Of a stretch of 64,000 nucleotides of DNA, positions 26,542 to 38,686 are shown one piece after another. The stretch comes from Stenopsyche tienmushanensis (taxonomy: Eukaryota; Arthropoda; Insecta; Trichoptera; Stenopsychidae). The translations under genes were made by a program, and so were the position numbers. Position 1 is the first letter of the stretch; the number at the start of each line of letters is the position of its first letter. The notes beneath the pieces were generated by a model. That model saw only the letters and a program-made list of their open reading frames with translations. It was not told where the DNA came from and ran no database searches. The stretch lies in assembly GCA_008973525.1 (NCBI GenBank), contig WACJ01000112.1:620001-684000 (forward strand). Reading direction: 5' to 3'.

Positions 26542-29500
26542 ATATAATAAGCTTTTTAGTAACATGAACACATAAAATTCGAATATGAACATTGAAATAT
26601 ATTTTTAAAATAATATTTTTAATAATTGTATAATTTATAAAACAGGCTAAAGTGATTAAATTGTTATGGTTATGCTTAGACGAGTTTAACATGCACCCTA
26701 ATTATGGTCCCGATTTTATTATGGAACATGTGGTAAATTTTAAAGCATACACGTTTCGCATAGTAATTCGATCTAAACCGACACGTTCCTTGATGAATTA
26801 CCCAATTTTAATATCTAAGGATATAATGAGAAACGATCGAGCCATAATATGCGAATTTGCATTCTAAAAAAACATCCCCCGGCACGCGTGACATCCCCCA
26901 TAATTACATACTGTCATTCCTGTGCGCGTTTATTTATTTTAATACGTCAACGCACGTTGATGTCAAAGGAAGCTGTTTCGAAATTAATTAACACTACAAT
27001 TAGCACGAAATTCCGTTTCCACCGTTTTGTAAAATGTTGAACTTCCTTCAAAGATGTTGTCGGGAGCTTCCTTCCTGAGCTTTTGCTCCTCGCTGTCCGC
27101 TCCAGCAGGGACACTCTTGACACGTATCCTCACGATGATAATTTAATTAGACAATACATCGAATCTATTTATGGGTCTTCGTGTATTTATTCGTCGTATG
27201 GAAGGAACCTCTCTTGCATCTAATTAACGAAGCCTCTAAAGAGACCCACACTATCTGGATGGAAATTAAATTTCCATCTCCGTTGAACTTTCCATTAAGT
27301 AGAAACCTTCCTATCAGCATCGAAGGGAAAAACTCAGACGGGCTTTCCCGAAATTCGATCCTCTAAAAATATATTATTTTAGAATTTACTTGTAATTATG
27401 AACACCGTAAATGAGCATAAGCAGAAAATCTTTCATACAATTAATAGCTATGAGAGAAAATATGATTTGATTGAATGATCATAAATATTATTAAAAGTAT
27501 GAATATATTGAAAACACTGTTTTATTATTTTAATATCTGCATTAATAGCGTTGTCTCAGAATAAATTCTTAGCTGATTAAAATGTCTAGTTGGTTGAATT
27601 AATTGTAAACGATAAGCATCCTTTGATCATATGTTGGTATAGTGTGTTTGTTATTAGATTTTCATTATAACGACATGGGATAAAATTTGTATTGCGAAAA
27701 GATCGTACTAATAAATTTGGAAGATTGGAAGTATTTATATATTCAATTTTTATCAAGGTTTATAGTAAATGGATCTAAAAATGACGTAAAACGTATTTTT
27801 TAAATAAAATGATATATTTAGAATGATTTAAAATATGGTTTTCTGAATAAAGTCCGTGAAATAAATGATAAAAGGAGATTATTTGCATTTCTGGATATTA
27901 AGCTTCGTATAAAATACTGGATGTGTATGTAAATCATGTTAGGGTCAATCCCGGATTTAGGTTAAGCCCTGATGTACATATCACGCTAATGGTCCTCTGA
28001 TTTTGAAAGAGGAATTCTTATAAATTCATGCAGTTCTTACTAAAAACATCAAATGTTGTTGTGAGGGGTTGTTTATCCTGTTAAGCAGAAAATAATACAG
28101 GATTGAGCTTGGATTTGCGTTCCGAGTCACGACAATGGAAAATCTTAAATTGAAAATGAACAATATAATGCCGCTTGCCAAAAAAGTCTTAATATAGAAA
28201 AATGAAATGGACGCAGGAAATGATTGATGGCGTTTCTAAAGCAATTTGCGTCTGAAATAGCGGGTTGTGCATCATCATGCTGGACAGTTGCGTGACAGAG
28301 GGTAGTTGATGAATTTATTTGGAAATAGGGAAAAGAGGTTAAATGGCGCCCAAGAAAAAAGTCTGACATCGATAAACAAGAAAATCGGAAAGTCGACTTG
28401 TTAGAGCGAAATTTATTAATCGTCAATTGACCGTGGTAATAAATCATCTTAGAACATGTCAATTGTTTGATTATTTTCGCATTAGCGACACGCGTATTTG
28501 TACACGTGGTAAAAATATTTAACCGGGGGCGACCTGATTTTTGAGTAAAATTAACGATTGGTTTGCTTGATGTGTTTGTCTGCAAAAACTGCTGCAAATG
28601 TACGATAATGCTGAAAGCTCGCCAATGTTGATTGAGTGTTAAGGGATGCGCAGTTGGCTGTTTGTTGAAAAAATATTATTCATATAGCTTTTACCATGAT
28701 GTAAGTTATGTAAAACTAAGATAAATTTATTGACAGTGAAATAATAAAAGAGATGTAATAGAAATGAGTCAAAAGTTTTATCTTAAGTGCTCGGAACAAA
28801 TATTCGTATTTGTCACAGGCTAAAAGTGCCGAGAAAATGGAAAGCTTTTTGTCTTCGCCTGGAGCTTTGCCAACTATCAACTAATATCGCATAAATATTA
28901 TTTAGAAGTCTACATCCGAATACATTGATGTATTAAGGTTGAATTTGCAAAAAACTAAAATTTATATTGCGTCACCTCTTTTTAGATAAAACAAATCTTC
29001 AGGTTAACAATTATTTCCAAGCTCGTACATCCGCAATACGAAGAAAGCCTTTTCATTTTTTTATGATGAGGTCTAGGAAGCATTCTACGGCTTTTGCATC
29101 ATTAAAACCGCCATTACAAAGAGCCTTTTCCCGATTTAAAATAGGATATTACCACAATTTTGTCTTTCGGTGCTTGAAGTATCACGTAAGCCATATAAGG
29201 CTAATATGCGGTGCCCGTTTCAAGCTTTGCTGTATTTCGCAATAGTCAACATTTGTTTTTATGACGTTAATCATTTTAATTTATTACAGTCTTTTAACTT
29301 TAAAAAAGCCGGTAATACAGTTTTAAATGAAAAGTATGCTAAATATGGAGGTAACTAAAATTTTCAAAACATATCGATCAAAATCTTAAAAAAACATGCA
29401 TAATCATGGTATCTCACAAATATTGGTGATCAAAAGTATTACATACTAATATTAATTAAGCATGTGTGGGTTATCACTATCAACTATCGTTATGCAAATT

Positions 29501-29971
29501 TATTTTACTTATTGGACAAATGCTTTCATTTTCAGAGCTTTCAGTGAAAGAATCTTCTTTCAAAAAAATATAACACCAATTTTTCAGCCAAGTTTAAGTG
29601 TTTTTTATTGTTTTTCGTCAGTAAAATGTTTAGAAATAATTTTACTTCTTTGTGCAGTATCGCCATTTAAGTTTTAAATTGTCCCAAATGTCATTTCTCT
29701 CAAATTTACTTCAACAAGTTGAAATACCTGAACGTTATAATCGTTCGCTTTTTTAAATCTTTCCTTTTATAAGTGCAAGTACAGTCGATCCTGCTATAAT
29801 TCACGTTTTTATACTAACTTTTTCTTCAGATGATCGCCGCTTTTTAGCGACGGTACATCCTATAGTCCATAATTATGTTTTGGTCATAAAATTCGAGAGA
29901 TAAGATCTTACTTTTATAGTATTATATATTATATACATACTTATATTGTATACTTATTTTTTTATATACAA
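26542..29971. other. No recognisable gene
   Basis: It contains an antisense ORF of 150 codons (28145-28597) and a + strand ORF of 92 codons (28967-29245), neither with motifs I recognise. GC-richer unique blocks lie at 26870-27130 and 28400-29250. The DNA-binding N-terminal half of the Tigger transposase that follows should lie here if it survived, but I could not find it. Confidence 0.5.
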
Positions 29972-30736
29972 GGTGAACGTTCTTCAGCCGACGTAGATGC
30001 TGCTAATATTTTTATAAATCAATTTAAGACAATAATACAAACGACAGACCAAGTGTTTAACGCTGATGAGACGGGTTTAAATTTGAAAAAGATGCCAGAA
30101 CGAACGTTTATATCTAAAACAGAGAAATCTGCTCCTGGCTTCAAAGTTACAAAATATCGAATTACGTTACTCCTTTGTAGTAATGATTCAGGAGATTTTT
30201 TGATTAAACCATTAGTTATTAACTGTTCTTTAAAACCACGTGCGATGAAAGAACTCAATTTGGAAAATCTTTCTGTGTATTGGAGGGCTTACAGAAAAGC
30301 ATGGGTGACACAAGTTATATTTAAAGATTGGTTTTATAATTGCTTCGTTCCTGATGTCCTAAATTACGTACACAGAAAAAAACTTGCTTTTAAAATTTTG
30401 TTAATAATTGATAATGCGCCTAATCATCAAAAAGATCTATAGCATCCGAACGTAAAAGTAATATTTGTACCACCAAACCCCACATCGTTATTTCAGTCAT
30501 TAGATCAAGGTATAATCAGAGATTTTAAATCGTATTATATACACCATATATTTAAATTAATTTTAGACAAATTAGATGCCAATTCCGACTACACTTTATT
30601 GAAAGCATGGAAAGATTTTTCGATTTTAAATTGCGTTGAAATTATTAATCTCTGTGTCAAAGATATGAAATCTTCTACTCTAAATGCATCCTGGAGATGT
30701 ATTTGGCCTGAGGTTGCATTGAAAAAATCCAGATAA
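29972..30736 (+). pseudogene. Tigger/pogo-type transposase, C-terminal catalytic half, one stop
   Basis: The frame opens with GERSSADVDAAN and runs through FNADETGLNLKKMP, TEKSAPGFKVTKYR, AWVTQVIFKDWF, FKILLIIDNAPNH and SLDQGIIRDFK. These are the DDE_1 (CENP-B/jerky) catalytic motifs in order. Catalytic residues: D at 30065-30067 (DETG), D at 30410-30412 (DNAP), D at 30503-30505 (DQG), with 30 positions between the second and third. An in-frame TAG at 30440-30442 sits just after DNAPNHQKDL; the frame then stays open to TAA at 30734-30736. The N-terminal HTH/CENPB DNA-binding domain is not present immediately upstream. Apart from the stop the catalytic half is well preserved. It lies in the same orientation as the element end at 30800-30917. 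Confidence 0.92.
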
Positions 30737-30799
30737 TTTTCATTATTGAATGAAAACGATCGAATAATTAATATAGTTCAATCTTATATTTAAAAAAAT

Positions 30800-30917
30800 A
30801 TGCAAAATATCTCGAAACGTACTCTTTGTGGAATTAAAAAAAAAATCTTTTTTGCTTTAAAAAACTGCATAACTTTGAAATCGCACAAAAAAAGTCGTAC
30901 AAAAAGAGGTTTGAGTG
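30800..30917 (+). mobile_element. 3' terminus of the Tigger-type element
   Basis: It contains 'aactgcataactttgaaatcgcacaaaaa' and ends AAAAAGAGGTTTGAGTG followed by TA (30918-30919). It matches 46079-46171 from 'aatatctcg' onward and the end at 45493-45558. Lying 64 bp downstream of the transposase stop codon, it is probably the right end of that transposon. The left end was not found. Confidence 0.7.
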
Positions 30918-30919
30918 TA

Positions 30920-33515
30920 CTAGTATTGCTAATATCATGTTATTCAGGGTATGTTATATATGTAAGTAAAAATTCTCATATATTTTCTAATATAAGTTTA
31001 GTATTTTCTTTTCCACAAGTATTATACATACAAAGAAGATTTCTTTCTAATAAATCAACGCTTAGCGAAGCTTCTTAATTTGAAGCCCAATATATCGAAA
31101 ACAGTTCTTCATATATTGGATAAATGTAAGCTTATTCCGATATTTGAATCATGTTATAAGAAGTCCTCTTTTACAGGTCTGTATTAAAAAAAGATTCAGA
31201 TTGTGCAAGAAAAAATAAAAAAAATAACTTAACAGAAATATTAAATGTTATTTGCAAAAGTAAGCAGAATGTTAATTGTTTGACAGATTTTGTTCTTGCC
31301 CCAAAATTCATCCCTTATTTTTTAGCGGAATCAATTTTTGCTTTATTTTAACGAGGTTAATTAAAATTTTTTAATGATTTAAGTTAAATGTAATATTAAA
31401 TACTCCATAACTTAGAAAGATATTCAATAATAGAGATTAAAAAAATGATGATTAATACACAATCTTGCTTTGATAATAAATATATTTTTGTATCAACTAT
31501 TTTATTATGGCATCAATGCGCTTTAAAAATCTATGAATATTATATATTTATGGCGTATTTATTATGACGACTAAGGTAATGATATACGTTTATAATTATA
31601 TCAAACGGTATTAATTAAATACATTTTTTAATAAGATCATGAACTTCATTAGAAACGTATTACGAATTTTTTAAACGATATTTCTTGGGAGATCAAAACC
31701 GAAATTAATTTTAATAGAGTACATAATCCATATTCTTTTGAAATTTTATAAAAATAACGGTTATAGCGAGCAACTTTAAATGTAATATTACGAAAATGTT
31801 ATTTTCAAAATAAATATATCACGTTTATAAAGAACTTAGTTTAAATAAACGTATTGTGATAGACTAAATTATCGGAAAGGATGGATGAATTTTTGCCTCA
31901 TTATTGATATTTACAGTGGAATTATTGGATATCAATGCCTTTATATTTACATTGTTTGAGTTCAAACGTGACTAATTGTGCTTTTGAATGAGAATCTCTG
32001 TAGTTAAATAGTTTTGAATTTGCTTGTTCCTAAATTTCAAGCGGAATTTGAGTCTTCTCATGGATATTGTAAAGTTACCGAGTAACATTCGGATGAATTT
32101 TACACCGGATGCTGTATATTACTCTTAGACCTTGCGGAATAATTGCGGAAGAAAGAATTAGTAGTGGAAGACTTGTTCAAATTTTATGCACACTAATGTC
32201 AATAGTTCTTTTTGTTTGTTTCAGATGAAAAGAATATGGATTCCCACATGCTGCAGTTGGAGCTAGTTAAAAATTCCTATGAGAATTTCGTCGTAAATAA
32301 TAAATTTCGACTATGTTTCTTAATAAAAGAGTGACTCAATCAGAATGGAAGTATTAGATTCGTTGTTTGCTTGGCAAATATCGAGTTTCTTTGTCTTCAC
32401 GAAAAATCCTCCGTGATTTAAGGTATAACAATTTTTATCGTTGGGGAAATTTTGGCAAAGAGTTTGCTACCAGTTTTGAATGAAATTAATGCAGTTGTGC
32501 ATTGCGGAATGCGGTCGCTTCCATTTTAAAACTCAAGTTGTTATTTAACGGGATAAGTTTTTAGTTTAAAAGCGAAAATTTTAAGCGCTCTCAACTTTGT
32601 TCGCTTTATTCTGTTGAGAATATGAAAGGGTGTTAATTGACAATTCCATCGAGAGCTTATTTTGAGCTTTTTTTGTTGTTGGAAAGTTTAATCGGAGGCG
32701 ATATCAAAGGTTCAAATGAATAGAACAGTTACGGGTCCATGTAAGGGGCAGATAATGGACGGTTCGATTGAGGGTCAAAGCGATTAGAATCACCTAACAT
32801 TCCATCGATTTGGGTCATATTGAGCCCTAAAAAGATGCTTGTCCGCTTAGTATTTACAACCCTTGTTTGGACTAAGGCCACCTGCGTTTCATCCCCTAAT
32901 CTTAACGTCGTGATTGAAAAAGGACACCAGATGCGCATGTCTAAAAGCCTCTTAAATAAACCAGAAAAGACGAAAAAGGGTTCTGCTTTCCATAGTTAAA
33001 AATAAGCTCTCTTACAGCCGATTATACATCAGAATTTAAATTTTAAAACAACGTACACTTACATACAATTAATAATACAGACTAAATTTTGACAATATAA
33101 ATCATTCTTCCACAGGACATACCGTCAAACACGGTAATTATATTCTTTGAAGAATTATTAATCATATGAGATGTTTATGCCATAATTTTCAATGATCAAA
33201 CATAAATTTGGCACTGCACACTACAGAGCACGATTAAAAGACCTGATTAACCTAATTTTCTAATAAAAATCACTCTAAATGAATATAATGAGTATAATTA
33301 TTATTGCAGGAAACTACAATATATATACTATGTATATCGTATATAAATATAGGACTTAAAAAAATTGTAAAAAAAACATTAACTCCGAACATAGTGTAAA
33401 TAGGTTGACAAGTACAAATTATGCTACGAGAAGCTTAATAGTGTATCATTAGAATAATTTAAAGAGCCCCTATAGAATGTGGATATTTTTTTTTCAAAAA
33501 TGTGTTGATGGTCAT
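30920..33515. other. AT-rich DNA upstream of octopamine receptor exon 1
   Basis: No ORF of note. If the receptor has 5' noncoding exons, an acceptor could lie in the pyrimidine-rich stretch around 33487-33495, but no site can be chosen from sequence alone. No core promoter was identified next to the start codon. Confidence 0.5.
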
Positions 33516-33587
33516 TGAAACCGGTCGTCCCGGTTCCAAGTGGGCATTCAAAGTGATAATGTGAGGTTGGAGGCGAATGCGGTTAAA

Positions 33588-33851
33588 ATGCACAATTCGT
33601 TGAACGAAACTGCTTGCGCGGCCCTGCGCGAGTCAGTTCGCTGGAGCGACCCCACGTTGTTAGCCAGTTTGGCTGTCCTGGCCATAATCAACGTCTTGGT
33701 CATCGTCGGCAACTGTCTCGTCATCGCTGCCGTCTTCTGCTCCTCCAAACTCAGGAGTGTCACCAATCTGTTCATCGTCTCGTTGGCCGTGGCCGATCTG
33801 CTCGTCGGCCTGGCAGTTTTGCCCTTTTCTGCCACGTGGGAAGTTTTCAAG
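33588..33851 (+). CDS. Oamb: Octopamine receptor Oamb-type, coding exon 1 (N-terminus, TM1, TM2)
   Basis: First coding exon (88 codons) of a class A biogenic-amine GPCR, best matched to the alpha1-adrenergic-like octopamine receptor, which couples octopamine to Gq/calcium signalling at the plasma membrane. The first in-frame ATG ([10 protein letters not shown]) follows an in-frame stop at 33516 and has AAA before it. The family's short N-terminus with an N-E-T-x-C sequence is visible, and NET at residue 6 is an N-glycosylation sequon. TM1 spans about residues 25-50 with GN at 41-42 (N1.50). TM2 spans about 60-83 with LAVAD (D70 = D2.50) and [12 protein letters not shown]. Codon 88 (AAG) is followed by GTAAGC, a strong phase-0 donor. 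GC-ending codons contrast with the AT-rich flanks. I chose Oamb over the Dop1R2/DAMB dopamine receptor because of the N-terminus and the TM2-TM3 wording. Residues are from inspection, not alignment. Confidence 0.9.
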
Positions 33852-34040
33852 GTAAGCTAATTGTTTAAGAATTTAAAATATTTTTTAACATTTAAAGGAG
33901 CATTACTAGTAAACAGACTCAACGTTTTTTTATTTGGGGTGGTTTTTAGCAATCCTTTTTATGGAATCATTGCTAACCATTTTGATATGGTTTTTCATGG
34001 CGGATATATGTTTTTAAAAATGTGGTCACCAGCTATAACT

Positions 34041-34109
34041 TCTGTAGGATTCGAACCCAAGATGAACGAGTTACGAGTCCAATCGCTTAAATGTGAGACT
34101 ACCTACAGA
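34041..34109 (-). repeat. tRNA-like sequence, probable SINE head or tRNA pseudogene
   Basis: On the minus strand it contains GGGTTCGAATCC (34047-34058), a perfect pol III B box and T-arm, preceded by TTTAAGCG...GACTCGTAACTC, which resembles a D arm and a CGT (Thr) anticodon loop. The 7-mers TCTGTAG and CTACAGA bracket it as inverted ends. The anticodon stem does not pair and the acceptor register is off by two, so it is not a functional tRNA. It lies beside the 3' end of an antisense retrotransposon fragment, as expected for a SINE or a chimeric retrogene. Confidence 0.5.
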
Positions 34110-34189
34110 TTAGGTTATTTTTTTGTTGTTGTTGTGGGATTTTGCATAAGAAACCAGTAAGAAACCTGGGTTTGATCCCAGGGTATTCA

Positions 34190-35400
34190 GATTCTTGCTG
34201 ATTAAACCCCTCCCTTGTCTGTCTTTGTCCCTCTGGTATTGTTTTTCACATTGCTTCAGGAGGACAGGTAGTCTGGGCATAGGTAACTGACCCCATTCTA
34301 GTGTTGGAGAGCCGTTCAGCGCCTTTATCTCTCTTTCTCATTGCCCTCTTTGGCGCTCAGGATTTATTCAATGTAATAGCGCCAAAGGTCCCAGTTCTTC
34401 TTGCTTGTCATCATGTTGTGAACTATGTTGTCAACGTTGAGCTTGGCTACCCCAAGTGCTTGTTTCAGCGAATTTCTCTGAGGTACCCAAGGTTCACAGT
34501 CAGTGATGGTATGTTCTGCATCATCAACCTCCGTTTGGTAGTGGTGGCACGTCGCAGTTGTTTCCTTGTTGAGCTGGACCCTGGCGAGCTTCTTTCTGTT
34601 GATGTCGCGTCTGATCGACTCATGCCAAATCAGGGCTCCGTAGATCGAGTGTATTACCTCGTTTATGGTACATCTTTTGCATGGCTTTGGCTCTCCGGTG
34701 TTGGGGATGAGCCGTCTTCTGTGCCTTCTGCGCAGCTTTTTCTATATGTTTGCTAAATGTCTATATGTATGTCCATGAGGATCCCGAGGTATCTCAATAT
34801 TTTTCTGCATTCCACCTCGTGTCCTCCAACAACAAGCTGTTTGACCCTCAATCTTCTCCGTCTGCTACATATCATTGCCTCCGTTTTCTCGGCCGCTAAC
34901 TGCAGGTGAGGGCTTCGTTGCACGTCGCCTACATTTCCCATGGATGTCGAGCCGTCATCAGTAGTGCGACGTCGTCTGCGAAGGCAATGAGTTCTGCTCC
35001 TGCAGGTAGTGCCATATTCAGAAGACTGTTGTAGAACACGTTCCAGTTAATCTACAATATGTTGGCCGGCCCGGGCGGTTCTGTGCTATTTCTGCTCCTT
35101 CCTCTGTCCTCCTCGGCAGTCCCAACAGTGCCAGGTTTATCTGGGAAGAGTTGGCTTATTTGGTCTTCCGTTTGCCGTAGGTTACAGATTTCGCCTCCTC
35201 CTCCCCGTAGTTTCTCCCGTACAATTTTGTACGGTAGTCCCCACAGGTTAGAGTCGAGCGTACACCATAACTCCTCCCAGCAGTGCACCTTGGATTCCTG
35301 GATAATTTTTCACAGGTTTCTTGGGTCTGCTCTGTGAATTTCCTGGCACTGTGCTCTAGTTTTTGCCACTCTGGCCCTATTTACCCTACATCTACTGGCA
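34190..35400 (-). mobile_element. R1/Jockey-type non-LTR retrotransposon fragment, decayed
   Basis: Reading the minus strand from 35400 down: the linker region (CWEELWCTLDSNLWGLPYKI, 35210-35290), then the reverse-transcriptase catalytic box FADDVALL (34959-34982), LQLAAEKTEAMIC and ILRYLGILMD (34770-34905), then LIPNTGEPKP, then a C-terminal Cys-His knuckle and the phrase DDAEHTITDCEPW (about 34490-34530), ending WRYYIE. Fragments are in different frames, and large pieces of the RT palm and thumb are missing between boxes. The order and wording fit R1-clade ORF2. It is not in 28S rDNA, so it is either a non-specific lineage or a displaced copy. It is markedly more GC-rich than its surroundings. 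Confidence 0.85.
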
Positions 35401-37300
35401 AGACAGATTCTCAGTTGGTCATGTTAGGTTATAAATACAATCAATATAATACCAGAACCACTTCTATTGTAAAATTAATATTCGACACTTCCATATACGT
35501 GGCTCACGGGATGATCGTTAATAAATTAATAAAAATAGTCAAAATAACGTAGTAAGTGTATATATTTGATACGTACAAATATAATTAGTTGAAAAAGTAT
35601 TTTAAGACATTTTGTTAGCTATTATATAAAACCACCCGGATAGTGTGGGGTCATTTATTTGATTTCAACTAGGGTTAATTGATTTTTTATGGATCAATTT
35701 ATCATATAATATTGGAATTGATAGTGATTCATTATCAATAAAATGTTGTGAAATTAAAAAAATCAGAAATGATACCCATTTTTCAGAAAATATACTTTGG
35801 TTTATGCAATTCTCTGTACTTATTTATTTGTGACATAAAGAAGAAATTTCAGCTTAAATTTTTAAGGCATAATTTGTTTTAGATACAATCGTTTGAAGCA
35901 GAAATTGATTTATATATATTTTTAAATATCTATATGACAACCCGTGCCAATAATAAACATCGGTGATTACTTTAGACATCCTGTCCTAAAACGTGTTTTA
36001 TTTCAATCAATTTAGTATTACCTCGAGGCACAAGATTGACAATAGGCCTTGGCTAGCGTTTGAGGAGCTTTAATTGGTGTAAACTCAAATCTACAAAAGC
36101 AGGATTGATAGAAGCCTTGCTAGAACACCCCCAAGGTCGAACAACTTCCCCAGAGCCTGAGGGCAATGAGTAGGGCGTCAATACCTACGGTTCAATTAAT
36201 CCAAGAGTTGTTTGTGCAAACAGAAGAAGGTTGTGTTAAGGGAGGCTTATCGTCGTCTAGTTACTTTGTATCATCACTAATAACGATCTTCCAGGATGGT
36301 TACCCTTTTTAGTGCCAACGCCGCCGACTGGATCTATTCTACTTGTTGTTTGTGTCTTATACAATTTGCATGTATATGGGGCGCTAGGATTCGGTGAAAA
36401 AACAGGCCCTCCTCTGTGTGTGAGTTCATAAATAGGATATTCATAAATAAGGTGCTTTTGACATTTTGCTTGTCATTTATAATATGCGTAACACGAGCCT
36501 GTCAGTTTCAGGTTGAACATTTTCAGTTTTTCCAGCACATCGTTAGAGCGAACATGACCGCCGGAAATAAGAAGATTTGGTTAACTTCGGAAAGTTTTCC
36601 TTTATGACTATTTTATCAATCATGATTTCACAGCATGGAAGAACGCATATGAAAAATTTTATGAAAGTTTTTCAAAATGTAAAATAATCCGGTGACGAAT
36701 ATTTTGTAAGAAAAAATTGAAAGGAAATGCCTATATTTAGTATCAATTAAAAAGCTTTACTAAAAATTGGTTTGTATTATACAAAACGCTAATAACCGAT
36801 AATAATAGAGGTGGCCGTTATTTTCAGAAATTATCCATTTAGCCATTCGTGATATATGTATGTCATATACGAATGTTTTTAGATCCTTTAAAACACTATT
36901 AATAAATAGGAATACAATGGGTACAAATATTTATGAATATGTACGCAATTAGTCAAAATGGGTGACTTTTCTAGTGATAAAGGATATTAATATGGCGTTT
37001 TTTTTTCATTTACTTCCACATATGGGTTATGTGGAAGGATCTAGTAAGATTGTGGTACATGGTTAAATTAAGCTAAGTTTATTTGAACAGCATTTTATAG
37101 GCAAGAGAAGATCTTTGAGATTTTAGAAGATCTATTTTATATTTTCGAGTATTTCTATATGGTAATATTATTATAAATCAATTACTTATAGGCAATATAT
37201 TCAACTTTATTTTTTATCTAAGCCAAAATATCAAGATCCATATAGATTGATACAATTAATCGGAAATATTAGTATTTCGGTAAGGATTGTTCCTTTTTTT
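35401..37300. other. Intronic DNA, no recognisable gene
   Basis: AT-rich apart from a GC-richer block at 36010-36400 whose six frames show no motif that I recognise. Confidence 0.5.
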
Positions 37301-37304
37301 TTAG

Positions 37305-37365
37305 TCTGAATTTGAACCAGAACCATTATAATAAGAGTTCCAGTGCTAACCCACTCTTCCAACAA
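37305..37365 (-). repeat. tRNA-derived SINE head, second copy
   Basis: The minus strand has TTGGAAGAGTGGGTTAG (A-box-like, 37346-37362) and GGTTCTGGTTCAAATTC (B-box-like, 37308-37324), with the spacing seen at 19719-19770. Both copies continue into AGTCT...GAA-type sequence beyond the B box. Confidence 0.45.
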
Positions 37366-37652
37366 TTGCTTATGCAATAAATTAGTTAAACAATTTGTCA
37401 ATTTATTTAAAACGCTTACTTAATTTTCTACACAATGTCATTATATTGTACAACTCTGTATGTTGGTTCTAATGGCTTAAAAAAGAAAAACTGCGTAAAA
37501 GTTTTGCAATACAATGACATTGTTTAAAGTTAAAGTGATCATCAACTATTTAGCTCCTTAGCCATTTTCGCTAATTAAATTTGCAAGAAAATATATAAAT
37601 TTTGTCTTTTTAAAGAGTGGGATACTGGGAACTCTAAACAAAGTCAGTTTAC

Positions 37653-38686
37653 TTAAGGGGTCATTTCACTCTGAGGCCCAAAAAAGAGGCAGTTTTTAAC
37701 AATTTTTTTCACAGTAAATACATCTTATAATTAAATAAATAATTTTGGGATTTATTATGGTACTCTTATATAATACTGAAAATGGTAATTAAAAAAATAT
37801 ACATTATATCGTTTTTAGAACATAAAAATGGCAAGTCAATAAAGATACAAGTTCGCAGCGTTTATCAGTTTTTTAATTTAGACTTATCTGAAACAAACAA
37901 AAAGTCAAAAATATTATTTATCTCTATGAGTGTTGCTATTATATAACACTCAATTCATATTTGTTTGAAAGTAACAAAATGGCGCTGATTTCAAAAAAAG
38001 TTTGGAAAAAACATCTTTTTTGGGGATATATTTTAATATAGATAAAATAAACATTTTGATCTGATTTTGCGAACCTCCATAGACCTCCATATGTAAGATA
38101 AGTTCTTTCGAAGATTTGATTTTTCGAAATTCTATAAACGCCGCATGCAAAAATGTCGTTTCGAGAACAACGCGTTTAAAGTTTTAAATACTAAAAAAAA
38201 GTTGAAAAAGGAAATATAGGCCTTGTCTTTTTTGGCTGATCTGACGTCTTTGCAATCTGTTCAAGCTTCTTTAGAAGATTCGAAGCCTCGGTGGTTGTTT
38301 AGATACATTTTTTATCAGTTCATTTGTTAGCTGTTCGGTTTTCGAAGCACTTCATGCAGAGCTCTTTCTTTTTGTGCCCTTACTTTCCAATTGCTTATTA
38401 GCTTTTTTAAATCTGAGTTAACATATTTTTGACGTCATTTGCTCCCTTAGTAGGGTAAAAATAAGAATGGTCCTTAACGGGAACTTCTGGCCTGCACACA
38501 AAAGCAGCTATAGTGGCATCTGCCTATGCTATAGCTATCTGCCACTACAGTGGTCCCAATCTGTACGGAATGATTGCTTCGAGCGCATTTCGCTAATTGG
38601 CTGTAAAGCATTGAAATACTCAGAATTTCTTCACTAAAATTATGGACGACATTTTTAGAGATATGTAAAGTAAGATGACTCATTAA
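37653..38686. mobile_element. TTAA-flanked non-autonomous element, long copy (1034 bp)
   Basis: The ends are TTAAGGGGTCATTTCACTCT and AAAGTAAGATGACTCATTAA, both on TTAA. It shares many blocks with 17118-17743 and with 22299-22526, and is about 400 bp longer than the first, so the shorter copies are probably internal-deletion products. No transposase frame was found. Confidence 0.75.

Noticed and set aside
29780..29880. Left terminus of the 30 kb Tigger element (CAGTCGATCCTGCTATAATT)
   Set aside because: It resembles some pogo-type ends but does not match the right terminus at 30800-30917, so the pairing could not be supported.
33540..33587. Upstream extension of the receptor N-terminus (starting MGIQSDNV)
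   Set aside because: It needs a GTG start. The first in-frame ATG is at 33588 and gives the expected short N-terminus with N-E-T-x-C.
33548..33850. 100-codon ORF on the minus strand opposite receptor exon 1
   Set aside because: It is the antisense shadow of a GC-rich coding exon and has no motif of its own.
34301..34756. 151-codon + strand ORF
   Set aside because: It is the complement of R1-like retrotransposon sequence whose coding sense is the minus strand.
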